Assembly (NCBI RefSeq): GCF_040958095.1
Contig: NC_091181.1
Span: 27,554,904 to 27,618,903, forward strand
Origin: Procambarus clarkii
Taxonomy: Eukaryota; Arthropoda; Malacostraca; Decapoda; Cambaridae
Length of the DNA: 64,000 bases
Direction: 5' to 3'
The stretch's first letter is position 1. Each line of letters begins with the position of its first letter. Shown here in pieces: positions 22,504-33,947 of the stretch. The notes beneath the pieces are model-generated. The model was not told where the DNA came from and made no database searches. It saw only the letters and a program-made list of their open reading frames with translations. Position numbers and translations under genes: made by a program.

Positions 22504-23800
22504 AAAATGGGGTGCGCTACCGCCCACAGGATGGGTATGAGGTGCGCTACCGCCCACAGGATGGGTATGAGGTGCGCTACCGCCCACAGGATGGGTATGG
22601 AGTGCTCTACCGGCCACTGGATGGGTATGGAGTGCACTACCGCCCACAGCATGGATATGAAGTGCACTTCCGCCCACAGGATGGGTATGGAGTGCGCTAC
22701 CGCCCACAGGATGGGTATGGAGTGCGCTACCGCCCACAGGATGGGTATGGAGTGCGCTACCGCCCACAGGATGGGTATGGAGTGCACTACCGCCCACAGG
22801 ATAGGTATGGAGTGCACTACCGCCCACAGGATAGGTATGAAGTGCGCTACCGCCCACAGGATGGGTATGGAGTGCTCTACCGGCCACTGGATGGGTATGG
22901 AGTGCACTACCGCCCACAGGATGGGTATGGAGTGCACTACCGCCCACAGCATGGATATGAAGTGCACTACCGCCCACAGGATAGGTATGAAGTGCGCTAC
23001 CGCCCACAGGATGGGTATGGAGTGCTCTACCGGCCACAGGATGGGTATGGAGTGCACTACCGCCCACAGGATGGGTATGAAGTGCACTTCCGCCCACAGG
23101 ATGGGTATGGAGTGCACTACCGCCCACAGCATGGATATGAAGTGCACTTCCGCCCACAGGATGGGTATGGAGTGCGCTACCCCCCACAGGATAGGTATGG
23201 AGTGCGCTACCGCCCACAGGATAGGTATGGAGTGCGCTACCGCCCACAGGATAGGTATGGAGTGCGCTACCGCCCACAGGATGGTTATGGAGTGCGCTAC
23301 CGCCCACAGGATAGGTATGGAGTGCGCTACCGCCCACAGGATGGGTATGGAGTGCGCTACCGCCCACAGGATGGGTATGGAGTGCGCTACCGCCCACAGG
23401 ATGGGTATGGAGTGCTCTACCGCCCACAGGATGGGTATGGAGTGCGCTACCGCCCACAGGATGGGTATGGAGTGCACTACCGCCCACAGGATGGGTATGA
23501 AGTGCACTACCACCCACAGGATGGGTATGGAGTGCTCTACCACCCACAAGAAGGGTATGGCGTGCGCTATCGCCCACAGGATGGGTATGAGGTGCACAAG
23601 CACCCACAAGATGGGTATGGAGTGCACTACTACCCACAAGATGGGAATGAGGGGCACTAGCGCCCACAGGATGGGAATGAGGGGCACTAGCGCCCACAGG
23701 ATGGGAATGAGGGGCACTAGCGCCCACAGGATGGGAATGAGGGGCACTAGCGCCCACAGGATGGGGTAGGGATGTACTGGCGTCCACAAGGTGGGTATAG
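22504..23800. repeat. Minisatellite, 30-bp unit, about 43 copies
   Basis: Unit GATGGGTATGGAGTGCGCTA plus CCGCCCACAG, in perfect 30-bp register. Variants include GCACTACC, GCTCTACC, GATAGGTATG and CAGCATGGATATG. Higher-order order is visible: the same variant series recurs at about 300-bp spacing. Because 30 is a multiple of three, long frames are open on both strands: plus (YGVRYRPQDG)n, 382 codons; minus (HTHPVGGSAL)n, 461 codons. I treat these as repeat artefacts. The unit matches the end of dispersed repeat R1. Confidence 0.97.
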
Positions 23801-23809
23801 GAAGCACAA

Positions 23810-24325
23810 TAACGTAAAAATACAAATATTCCGTCTTTGTGTCGTTGTGATAGGTATCGTTGCCTGCTTCTTACGCTGTCACTTCCTTCTATTCTCTAAC
23901 TAACGTTCCCATTTTCGTCACCCTACACTTGCTGGGGTTAAAATCCAGCAGCCATGTACCGCTTGCACTCATGCCGCTTGTCAAGATCTACTTGCAGCAC
24001 TCTTTTATCGTCCTCAGTTTGTGCTCTCATTAGTTTTGTATCGTTTGCTGTAACTGACAGGTACGAACACAGCCTTGCAGGTGGTCGTTGCTACTGACAG
24101 GTACAGCGGCGGGGCCAGTAGCGAGCCTTGAGGCACCTCACTCCTCACATCTCTTCAGTAGTAACTAAGTGATTGTAACCTATCCACTGCTGCCCACTGG
24201 ATAGGGGGCGGTGTGCAGGACAAACATATCAATTGTTACACTTGTTCACCATATATGTCAGTTGCTTTAGAAACTGTACTTGTGGTCGATCTCGAACCCA
24301 TTGATGATGTGACGACGTATACTGA
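23810..24325. other. Unassigned stretch
   Basis: Includes fragments with CAGCCATGTACCGCTTGCAC and a TTTGTATCGTTTGCTG phrase, which look like old LINE RT minus-strand sequence. I cannot support an element boundary. Confidence 0.35.
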
Positions 24326-24329
24326 ATTT

Positions 24330-24480
24330 TGTAACTAGCTCATCAAGATTGTAACTTGCTTAGCTAAATGAATTGTGGGGTTAAGTCCCTGAGCCCATTA
24401 TGTGCCTCTGTAACCCTTTCCACTACCGCCACAATATGGGTATGGGGTGTAAAATAGATGAACTAAACTAAACTCTTCAG
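24330..24480 (-). repeat. Dispersed repeat R1
   Basis: TTAGCTAAATGAATTGTGGG ... CTTTCCACTACCGCCACAAT then ATGGGTATGGGGTG. The terminal CCACTACCGCC...ATGGGTATGGGGTG is nearly the unit of the 22.5-kb minisatellite. Confidence 0.85.
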
Positions 24481-24604
24481 AATAATCACGTCTGTGTGAT
24501 TTGTTTGTGCATAATCAGTATAATTTATTTTATCACTTTATGCCGAGGTATTTGTTATGTGGATTAAAATTCTGCTACAATGTACCTATCATTACATGTG
24601 TGTG

Positions 24605-24735
24605 TTAGGTTCATAAGAACCCGCTGGGAACCCTACGTGCGCTGGTGGCTTTGTAAGAGTGTAACCTTAATTACCACCGTATTTACTTTCATAACCCTTT
24701 GTACCTTCTTGTGTATATATAAACAAAAATAATTA
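24605..24735 (+). mobile_element. LINE A-type tail
   Basis: AACCCTACGTGCGCTGGTGG, then CTTTGTAAGAGTGTAAC, ending in TACCTTCTTGTGTATATATA. Confidence 0.6.
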
Positions 24736-25026
24736 AATGTATATATAATAACATGTGTACTCTGACAGCGACCCCGTCTGTGTACTCTGAGAGCGACCTA
24801 TATACTATATATGAGTATATATTGTCTATATACTCATGACTGTTTTTTTCACCTCACGTGTCAGGTGTTGGCGAAGAACTGTAACACATGCTTTTTGACA
24901 GTCTAAATCTCTACGAAGATGTAATCTACCCGTCTCTCTCTCTCCTGCTGTATCATAGTGACAATGACAGAATTCCATCGAATTTGACAGACCCGATTTT
25001 CCCCGCCTCTCTCTAAATCTATGTTG

Positions 25027-25257
25027 CATGCAGGCGATGAGTCACAATAACGTGGCTAAAGTATGATGACCAGACCACACACTAGAAGGTGAAGGGACGA
25101 CGACGTTTCGGTCCGTCCTGGACCATTCTCAAGTCGATTGTGACTTGAGAATGACTTGATTGTCAAGTCGATTGTCGACTTGACAATCGACTTGAGAATG
25201 GTCCAGGACGGACCGAAACGTCGTCGTCCCTTCACCTTCTAGTGTGTGGTCTGGTCA
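25027..25257. mobile_element. Fold-back element with perfect 77-bp arms
   Basis: 25065-25141 and 25183-25259 are exact reverse complements. Each contains GACGACGACGTTTCGGTCCG and GTCCTGGACCATTCTC. The 41-bp loop repeats pieces of the arm tip (CAAGTCGATTG, CGACTTGAC). A unique left flank (GCGATGAGTCACAATAACG) precedes the left arm. TCTATGTTG occurs at 25018-25026 and 25258-25266, a possible 9-bp target duplication that overlaps the last bases of the right arm. Confidence 0.85.
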
Positions 25258-25384
25258 TCTATGTTGTATATTACAATTGCTAGTTAGCACAGCTGTGCTG
25301 AATTATTAATATAAAACACAAAAAGGACGACATGTAATTATTCATTCATGCTTTTCGCCACAAAAATGTTCACTACGCTCTCGG

Positions 25385-25615
25385 GGACCGGAAGGCCGGT
25401 AGATTTATTAAGGTCCCCCTAGCCAATGACTGAGTTTTCCAAGGATACAACCCACAACAGTCAATTAACTCCCCGAGTACCTATTGACTAATAGGTAAAC
25501 AAAGGAATCGAGTGCAAAGTGTCCAAACGACTTGGCTTATCCAGAAATCAGTTTTTGTATTATTCATTTGTTTATTATGCACCCTATACCCATCCCATGG
25601 GCGGTGGTACCCAGG
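25385..25615. mobile_element. SINE2 body (-) followed by R1 fragment (+)
   Basis: 25395-25525: CCTAGCCAATGACTGAG, CAACCCACAACAGTCAATTA and GAGTACCTATTGAC match the SINE2 minus body. 25568-25610: ATTATGCACCCTATACCCAT then CCCATGGGCGGTGGTACC is the first third of R1. Confidence 0.65.
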
Positions 25616-27525
25616 GCTAATGACGTTGTAGCCTTGTTGTCATTATGGAGCCATCAGTGGTGTGGCGTGCAGGGCGGTGGGCCCGGACGGCCGCTGCTGG
25701 TGCCTGGAGAGGCGACGTCAACAGCTCGGCGTGAGTGTGAAAGCGACGGCGCTAATTATCTCCAGCCTCATCACCTTCACTCGGCATCGGTAACCTCATC
25801 CTAGCTATTAATCCTCAACCGTGAAAGGACCAACTTACTGACAGGCGTTTTGAGTTCATCTGAGACGTACAGGATGTGTGTGTTTGGAGAGTGACCGAGC
25901 CATGATGACCCCTGAATGTACTGTTGATGTAGAATGCTGAGTGAACAAATATATACATATATATATATATACACATCGCCATGATATGATTAATTTATAT
26001 TAGTTCTACTGCTAGTCGTTATCATCATCCTAATTTTGAGATATATATTGTCTACAATACTTTATATCTTTCTAATTTTTACCTGTATGTCACCCACTTT
26101 ATGCGTAAAATATACGTTTGATTCAGTGTTGTACAGCTGTTAATCCAGCAGTGTTGTTATGAGTTATACAAGTTGTTACCAGTAACGGTTGTGACTGATA
26201 ATAACAGTGTGCATGTTGTCCTGTTATTGTCACTCATGTAATTACTGTACTGTACTTGTATGTAAACTTTCTCAGTTATAAATCTACAACAATTTATGAA
26301 TAAAGTTTTTGATTGATTAAAGAGTCTTGTTACACGAAATTGGTAGACTCTGATAAGGCACAAGAGATTGCAGTCCTAGACGAGCTTGCATGCATAGGTG
26401 TCATAGAATAGCTCCTAAAATGGACTGAATGCTTGCATGAAGGATAGCAAAACTTTCTTTCGAAGGACCACAGTTCCGGGTAAAGTGGCTACGGAACTTA
26501 GTCCTCGTGTCGGGAGTGCTAAGCTCCACACTACCCAACATTTTCATGGGCGTCATTGCTAATGTTAAATTTACGGAAGCAATGCAACATGCAGATGATG
26601 CCCTGATTCAAACCCTTAGAAAGATGAAACAATACATTCATGTCTAACCAGGTGTCATGCTGGGTACGGTTCAAGCACATACTAACGACCGCTGAGGGTG
26701 CCAGACTTACAGGCACCCTCGACAGTGTGGACCCCAAACACCCTATGTGCTTTGGTCTGCACTGAACTCAACAAACAGGGGTCCTTGCCGGTGGCTCATG
26801 GGGCCGTGAGCCGCCAGTGTGACCCAGCGCTTGTGCCAGGCGCTGCTGTACCCTCTCCTCACACCCCTACACTCACACACCTCACCACTCTCACATCTAC
26901 ACCTCCACTGCAGGAGGGAATCCTAACATTGGCAGAAATGGTGACTTTTTACTCTCCTAACAGTCGTTCTTGATTACTTTTGTGCGCTTAAGAGAGTTTC
27001 TAACAGATAATTGAACACTTTACATTCAACAACGCAAACCACTGAACAGCAGAGGACACCATAAAGTTGAAGTGAGGCTCCCGCGTGTACTGAAGATGAC
27101 AGGTATGTCTCTATGTTACATATGTCGTATTAGCGACATTATAGAAGGTGTCCACTATATTATAACCCATGCATCCACATAGACTGGTCAGTATAGTGAC
27201 CGCCTGGCATTCGGCAGCGTCGCCGTTCGATCCTCTATTCTCCAAGTGGCAAGGTACTTTCCTTCACTCTACTCTTATACTGACAACTCTTAGTCTGCTC
27301 TCATCTCTCAACACTTAGTCTGCTTTCATCTTTCAGATCTTAATCTGCTCTTAGCTCTTTGTTTGACATATTCCTTCCAGCTGTTGTATGGTGTATAGTC
27401 GTGCTGGATTAGCGCTTCCTCCGGACAAAATACATTTTTTTGTGCGTCGGGTGAAACAAAACACCATAGGCAATATAACTTTTTATTAAATTTAAATATT
27501 AATAACAAATATTTGCAGCTGCAAG
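25616..27525. other. Low-repeat stretch without a supported gene
   Basis: GC-rich 25640-25800 could be exon or promoter-like. A plus frame at 26698-26973 (91 codons) has no recognisable domain. A SINE3-like tRNA head (GCCGTTCGATCCTC near 27228) lies at 27180-27260. A (TA)n-like patch is at about 25950-25970. I see no splice-consistent gene model. Confidence 0.4.
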
Positions 27526-28320
27526 TTGCATGAAATTGTTGCAAATGCAGTTGCTAGTAAAGGCAATGTAAAGGACCTGGGTGTACTCATGTCGGAAGAC
27601 CTTACCTTTAAAGAACACAATAAAGTAGCCGTCACAACTGCAAGAAAAATGACAGGTTGGATAACAAGAACTTTTCACACTAGAGGTGCTATACCGATGA
27701 TGATACTTTTCAAAACGCTTGTGCTATCTAGAGTGGAGTACTGCTGCACAATGACAGCCCCTTTCAAAGCTGGAGAAATTGCTGACCTAGAGAGCGTGCA
27801 GAGATCCTTTACTGCTAGAATCCACTCAGTAAAACATCTAAATTACTGGGACCGACTAAAGAGCCTAAATCTGTACTCCCTTGAGCGCAGGCGGGAGAGA
27901 TACATAATAATTTACACGTGGAAAATAATTAAGGGGCTGGTCCCAAACCTGCACACAGAAATAACACCACATGAGACCAGAAGACATGGCAGGATGTGCA
28001 GAATACCCCCGTTGAAAAGCAGAGGTGCAACAGGTACTCTGAGAGAGAACTCTATCAACATCAGAGGCCCGAGACTGTTCAACACGCTTCCACTACACAT
28101 AAGGGGCATAACTGGCAAACCCCTCACAGTGTTCAAGAGAGAACTGGATAAGCACCTCCAAAGGATACCTGATCAACCAGGCTGTGACTCATACGTCAGG
28201 CTGCGAGCAGCCGCGTCTAACAGCCTGGTTGATCAGTCCAGCAACCAGGAGGCCTGGTCGACGACCGGGCCGCGGGGACACTAAGCCCCGGAAGCACCTC
28301 AAGGTAGCCTCAAGGTAGGT
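27526..28320 (+). mobile_element. LINE B, 5'-truncated copy with open frame
   Basis: A continuous frame of 252 codons covers the RT thumb and C-terminal region: VKDLGVLMSEDLTFKEH, SRVEYCCTMTAPFKAGEI, RIHSVKHLNYWDRLKSLNLY, RRERYIIIYTWKIIKGLVP. The last codons (ending TTGPRGH) read through the family tail CGACGACCGGGCCGCGGGGA, after which come TAAGCCCCGGAAGCACCTCA and AGGTA repeats. The catalytic part is absent. This is the reference copy for the LINE B fragments elsewhere. Confidence 0.88.
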
Positions 28321-28888
28321 AGGTAGTAATTTGCAACTGAAGTTGCTGGATTTTTTTGACAGCTTCGAGGTTGCTAGTAAGTTGCAACGACAGTTCCTAG
28401 AATTTGCAACTGCGAGTTGCAACCTATGGTGTGCATGTGCAGGGATACATGATAAGTGACCTTAATAACTATACTTGTATACCTATTCCACGTAAGTAGG
28501 GGCACATGCACCCGAACATAGTAGTTCGTAAATAGAGTATACAAGGAATTCATCCCAGAATTATAAGTGGTGCACTTAACAATAATAACGAAGGATGCAT
28601 ATCGCCTATGCAGAGGTAATCCTAAATAATTAACATTACTAATTACCAATTAATTACCCAATTACATGTGTGTCTAGCATTACATGTGCAAGTGATGAGA
28701 CAAACTACATATGCATACAGAAACAATGAAAGAGTATGCATGATGAAAGTGTATACATGTGTATAAAGGTTCAAATTAATAGAAGTCGTGGCAAGCATGT
28801 AAGAGCTGAACATAATAAAGTTGTGCCGGGTGATGAAGGGCGGGGGGGGGGGGGGGGCTAGAGGTACTGTGAAGCCCAACATTCGCTG
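28321..28888. other. Unassigned stretch, G-run at the end
   Basis: TTGCAACT/AGTTGC phrases around 28325-28425 repeat those flanking LINE B on its left (27515-27550). A run of about 15 G precedes the next minisatellite. No gene seen. Confidence 0.4.
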
Positions 28889-28904
28889 ATGAGTAGGTTT
28901 GGGT

Positions 28905-30010
28905 ATGGGCGTATGGTGGGCTATATGGGCATATGGTGGACTATATGGTGGGCTATATGGGCGTATGGTGGGCTATATGGTGGGCTATATGGGCGTATGG
29001 TGGGCTATATGGGCGTATGGTGGACTATATGGGCGTATGGTGGACTATATGGGCGTATGGTGGACTATATGGGCGTATGGTGGACTATATGGGCGTATGG
29101 TGGACTATATGGGCGTATGGTGGGCTATATGGGCGTATGGTGGACTATATGGGCGTATGGTGGACTATATGGGCGTATGGTGGACTATATGGGCGTATGG
29201 TGGACTATATGGGCGTATGGTGGGCTGTATGGGCATATGGTGGACTATATGGGCATATGGTGGACTATATGGGCATATGGTGGACTATATGGGCGTATGG
29301 TGGGCTATATGGGCATATGGTGGACTATATGGGCGTATGGTGGGCTATATGGGCGTATGGTGGGCTATATGGGCGTATGGTGGGCTATATGGGCATATGG
29401 TGGGCTGTATGGGCATATGGTGGACTATATGGGCATATGGTGGGCTATATGGGCATATCGTGGGCTATATGGGCATATGGTGGACTATATGGGCATATGG
29501 TGGGCTATATGGGCATATCGTGGGCTATATGGGCATATGGTGGACTATATGGGCGTATGGTGGGCTATATGGTGGACTATATGGGCATATGGTGGGCTAT
29601 ATGGGCGTATGGTGGACTATATGGGCGTATGGTGGACTATATGGGCGTATGGTGGGCTATATGGGCATATGGTGGACTATATGGGCGTATGGTGGGCTAT
29701 ATGGGCGTATGGTGGGCTATATGGGCGTATGGTGGGCTATATGGGCATATGGTGGGCTGTATGGGCATATGGTGGACTATATGGGCATATGGTGGGCTAT
29801 ATGGGCATATCGTGGGCTATATGGGCATATGGTGGACTATATGGGCATATGGTGGGCTATATGGGCATATCGTGGGCTATATGGGCATATGGTGGACTAT
29901 ATGGGCGTATGGTGGGCTATATGGGCATATGGTGGGCTATATGGGCATATCGTGGGCTATATGGGCATATGGTGGACTATATGGGCATATGGTGGGCTAT
30001 AGAGGCGTAT
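28905..30010. repeat. Minisatellite, 20-bp unit, about 55 copies
   Basis: Unit TATGGTGGGCTATATGGGCG, with G/A variants (TGGACTATAT, GGGCATATGG, ATATCGTGGG) and an occasional 14-bp short unit (TATATGGTGGGC). The 20-bp period rotates through all three frames, giving three overlapping plus-strand frames of 364-394 codons with the same YGRMVGYMGVWWTIWAYGGL periodic peptide. I do not call a gene. Confidence 0.97.
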
Positions 30011-30833
30011 TGTGGCTGGATGTGTAAGCAGTGTTGTGATGTAGGTAGGCATATGGTTGCTGTTGGGGTTTGAATAAATGTCTGTCCTTGTCTGTGCTAA
30101 ATAGGGACAGACAAAATATAAATTATACAAACAGACAAAATATAAATATAAATGTCTGCTGATTCCATTGATGTTAATGAGATAATCCTTTCCCTTAAAA
30201 CTAAGTCTAGTGCTCTTGCGGAGATACCAACTCTAATTTACAAAAAAAAAAACTCAAAATTTTTAGCTCCTGCCATTGCAATGCTTTACAACAAGTCACT
30301 TGAACTCCAAACCTTTCCAGATATTCTAAAAAAAAGCGAGAGTAACCCCAATCCATAAATGTGGTGATCTCACTGATGTCAACTTCAGACCTATATCAGT
30401 TCTACCGAACTTGTCAAAAATATTTGAAAAACTAATCTACAAGCAGCTCTGCTCCTATATAGCCAAACACAATATACTTAGCTCTTGCCAATATTGCTTC
30501 AGACCCAAAAAAGCACTTATTAGTATGATTAACTTGATACATGCAGTTCTTCATTAAAATGAGTTCCCTGCTGGGTTATTTGTTGACTTACGTAAGGCTT
30601 TTGACACTGTCAACCACCAAAACCTTCTTCTTAAATTACATCATTATGAAGTCAGAGGTCACTCCCTACAATATCTTCAGTTTTACTTTACTGACAGGCT
30701 CCAGTATGTTTCTATGAATAATTCAATTTCTCCCACCCTACCCATCAACATTATTGTTCCTCAGGGCAGCATACTTGGCCTTTTCCACTCTCTCATCTAC
30801 ATTAATGACCTTCCAAATGCCTCTCAACACCTC

Positions 30834-31113
30834 CTTGAGGTTACCTTGAGGTGCTTCCGGGGCTTAGCGTCCCCGCGGCCCGGTCGTCGACCAGGCCTCC
30901 TAGTTGCTGGACTGATCAACCAGGCTGTTGGACGCGGCTGCTCGCAGCCTGACGTATGAGTCACAGCCTGGTTGATCAGGTATCCTTTGGAGGTGCTTAT
31001 CCAGTTCTCTCTTGAACACTGTGAGGGGATTGCCAGTTATGCCCCTTATGTGTAGCGGAAGCGTGTTGAACAGTCTCGGGCCTCTGATGTTGATAGAGTT
31101 CTCTCTCAGAGTA

Positions 31114-31168
<55 letters not shown>

Positions 31169-32150
31169 AGATATATACAAGAGTTGTTACATTCATGTAC
31201 AGCCACTAGTACGCGTAGCGTTTCGGGCAGGTCTCTGGAATACGATCCCCTGCCGCGAAGAATCGTTTTTTCATCCAAGTACACATTTTACTGTTGCGTT
31301 AAACAGAGGCTACAGTTAAGGAATTGCGCCCAGTAAATCCTCCCCGGCCAGGATACGAACCCATGACATAGCGCTCGCGGAACGCCAGGCGAGTGTCTTA
31401 CCACTACACCACGGAGACTGTTTAGACCTGTTGCACCTCCGCTTTTCAACGGGGGTATTCTGCACATCCTGCCATGTCTTCTGGTCTCATGTGATGTTAT
31501 TTCTGTGTGCAGGTTTGGGACCAGCCCCTCTAATATTTTCCACGTGTAAATTATTATGTATCTCTCCCGCCTGCGCTCAAGGGAGTACAGATTTAGGCTC
31601 TTTAGTCGGTCCCAATAGTTTAGGTGTTTTACTGAGTGGATTCTAGCAGTAAAGGATCTCTGCACGTTCTCCAGGTCAGCAATATCTCCAGCTTTGAAAG
31701 GGGCTGTCATTGTGCAGCAGTACAGTACTCCACTCTAGAGAGCACTAGCGTTTTGAAAAGTGTCATCATCGGTATAGCATCTCTAGTGTGAAAAGTTCTT
31801 GTTATCCAACCTGTCATTTTTCTTGCAGTTGTGACGGCTACTTTATTGTGTTCTTTAAAGGTAAGGTCTTCTGACATGAGTACACCCAGATCCTTTACAT
31901 TGCCTTTTCGTTCTATGTTATGGATGAGAGAGTTTTGTACGTGGTTTCCGTTTTTTTATATTTTCATTTTTTCCATAGCGCATGAGCTGGAACTTATCTT
32001 CGTTAAACACCATATTATTTTCTGTAGCCCATAGAAAGACCTGATCTACATCTGACTGGAGGTTTGCCGTGTCCTCTATGTTGCCTACTCTCATGAAGAT
32101 CCCAGTGTCATCTGCAAAGGATGATACAGTGCTGTAGGTTGTGTTCTTGT
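30834..32150 (-). mobile_element. LINE B inserted into LINE A
   Basis: Minus-strand LINE B with the tail at its left end (CCTTGAGGTTACCTTGAGGT..., GCGGCCCGGTCGTCGACCAG). Frames encode LRENSINIRGPRLFNTLPLH and TAPFKAGDIADLENVQRSFT. CACCTC at 30828-30833 and 32151-32156 is a target-site duplication. Removing the insert restores the LINE A phrase CAACACCTCAAACC. It is longer than the 27.5-kb copy. Confidence 0.9.
31117..31424 (-). mobile_element. SINE1 inserted into LINE B
   Basis: A T-run of about 50 (the poly-A tail in minus orientation) is followed by ACTAGTACGCGTAGCGTTTC. The tRNA-like head lies at 31330-31424 (GGATACGAACCCATGAC, CCACTACACCACGGAG). The split LINE B sequence reads GAGTACC|...|ACCTGTTGCACC, giving a short ACCT duplication. 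This is the youngest layer of the nest. Confidence 0.85.
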
Positions 32151-32955
32151 CACCTCAAACCAATTCTATTTACTGACGACACAACCTTCATTTTCTAGAG
32201 TCCTGACCCCTCTTGCTCTTAATGTCACAGTGAACACTAACCTAAATAAAGTCCATCTTTGGCTAATTGCCAACAAACTCACCCTTAACATTGACAAAAC
32301 TTTCTATATTTTGTTTGGAAATAAATCCTCAAATCAAATTAATCTAAGAATGAACAATATCCAAATCAGTAACAAAGTAGATGGAAAATTCATTGGTGTT
32401 CTCATCGATAACAAGCTGAATTTCCAGGGACACTTTCAAAATATATAAAAAAAAGTTTCTCAAACTGTTGGCAAGACCAGATATTATGTACCTCGCCCTG
32501 CCCTGGTGATGCTCTATTACTCTCTCATCCATCATTATCTAAATTATGGTATTTGTGCTTGGGGGTTCTACTGCACAAAATCACTTACGTCCTCTAATTA
32601 TTCAATACAAAGCTGCTATTAGAACAATATCTAACTCTGGCCCCAGACAGCACTCGATACCCTTACTAAAATCTTTGAATATGTTACATATTAAGTCACT
32701 GCACATCCTCTCATGCGTACTCTGTATATTTAAAACTCTGAACTGCAATGTCAATCCTGACCTTAGAAGCTTCCTAGAAGGTTGTAACAAAGCTCATGGG
32801 CATCACACCAGTAACAATTACTTATTTGATATTCCAAGAGTACGACTTGACCAAACTAGAAATGTTCTACAAATCAAGGGACCCAGAATGTGGAATGGTC
32901 TCCCCAATCATGTCAAAGGCTCTCTCAACCAGTTTAAGAGTAAAACCAAGTGCTT

Positions 32956-33292
32956 TGTAACGGTTCTATTGTTACGTAAAGTATGGTGACAAATAAACAC
33001 AGACACTAAGATACTATATATATATTTGGTCGAATATACAGAAGTACACAGGTGATACGTTGGTGTGAGTTGAGCGCACTGAGCGTTGGTACAGTATCTC
33101 GCAAGTGTCTGCTCTAGACCACACTTGAAAGTAGACTAGTTAATGTTTGCTATTCTTGCTGCTTATATTGCTCGGGCAACACATCACCGTGTTGCCCAGG
33201 CAACGCCTCACCTCATTCATCTCCAAAGGTTGACAGGAATATTAACACTATATTTGGAGCGAGTATATTATTGGGATAATCTACTCGCTACA
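32956..33292. mobile_element. Solo LTR (337 bp) inside LINE A
   Basis: Begins TGTAACGGTTCTATTGTTAC and ends AATCTACTCGCTACA, the TG...CA ends of an LTR. GCTT flanks it at 32952-32955 and 33293-33296 (4-bp target duplication). It contains AATAAA (near 32993) and a TATATATATATT patch (33016). No internal retrovirus-like coding follows, so it is a recombination-derived solo LTR. Strand cannot be fixed with certainty. Confidence 0.75.
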
Positions 33293-33642
33293 GCTTCTTA
33301 ATTAACTTCATGTAACCTACCTTACCCCACAAATGTCAACCCATGTCTTGCTTTTGTTAAACAATGCTGCTTGTTCTCCAGCTTGTACAATTGCTTATTT
33401 CTGCCATGTTCCCTCCTTTTTATTTTTTTATTTCTTTTTTTCAACACAATTTAAACCCAATCCCAATTACTATTATGTTTTAGTCTAAGCGTTTTTTTTC
33501 CACACCGTGCCCGAAACGCTATGCGTATTAGTGGCTTTAGGTATTGTATGTACTAGCTCTATCTATAAATCCTACATTATGTTTGCTTGTAAATCAACTA
33601 TGTATGTAATTTTCCTGATAAAAACTTATTCATTTATTTATT

Positions 33643-33803
<161 letters not shown>

Positions 33804-33947
33804 CATACGGTATCTGTACATGAGATTTGTAATGACTTCAGTCCCCCCTACAACATGAGGTTTGGGGGGGGGGTGTTTGGAGGATTTCAGAGAAAACGGC
33901 AGAGGAGCGGAAGAGAGGTAACCGACCAGAGGTAAATCAACTGCTGC

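Larger units (their letters stand above)
30140..33640 (+). mobile_element. LINE A, longest copy, interrupted three times
   Basis: The left part 30140-30833 encodes RT blocks: VNEIILSLKTKSSALAEIPT, then FRPISVLPNLSKIFEKLI and the GFRP-like block, then FVDLRKAFDTVNH and GSILGLFHSLIYINDLPN. The right part 32151-33640 continues with the catalytic region (FTDDTTF), HLWLIANKLTLNIDKTFYIL and the tail CCGAAACGCTATGCGTATTA. Frameshifts and stops make it a pseudogene. Interruptions are LINE B at 30834-32150 and a solo LTR at 32956-33292, with a SINE nested in LINE B. Confidence 0.85.

Noticed and set aside
22402..23825. Long open frames on both strands (up to 461 codons)
   Set aside because: They are produced by the 30-bp minisatellite, whose period is a multiple of three. 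The peptides are perfectly periodic and frames on both strands are equally long.
26698..26973. 91-codon plus frame as a gene
   Set aside because: No domain, no convincing splice or start context. Left as unassigned sequence.
28889..30073. Three overlapping plus-strand frames of 364-394 codons
   Set aside because: A stop-free 20-bp repeat keeps all frames open and gives the same peptide in each. No unique coding sequence.
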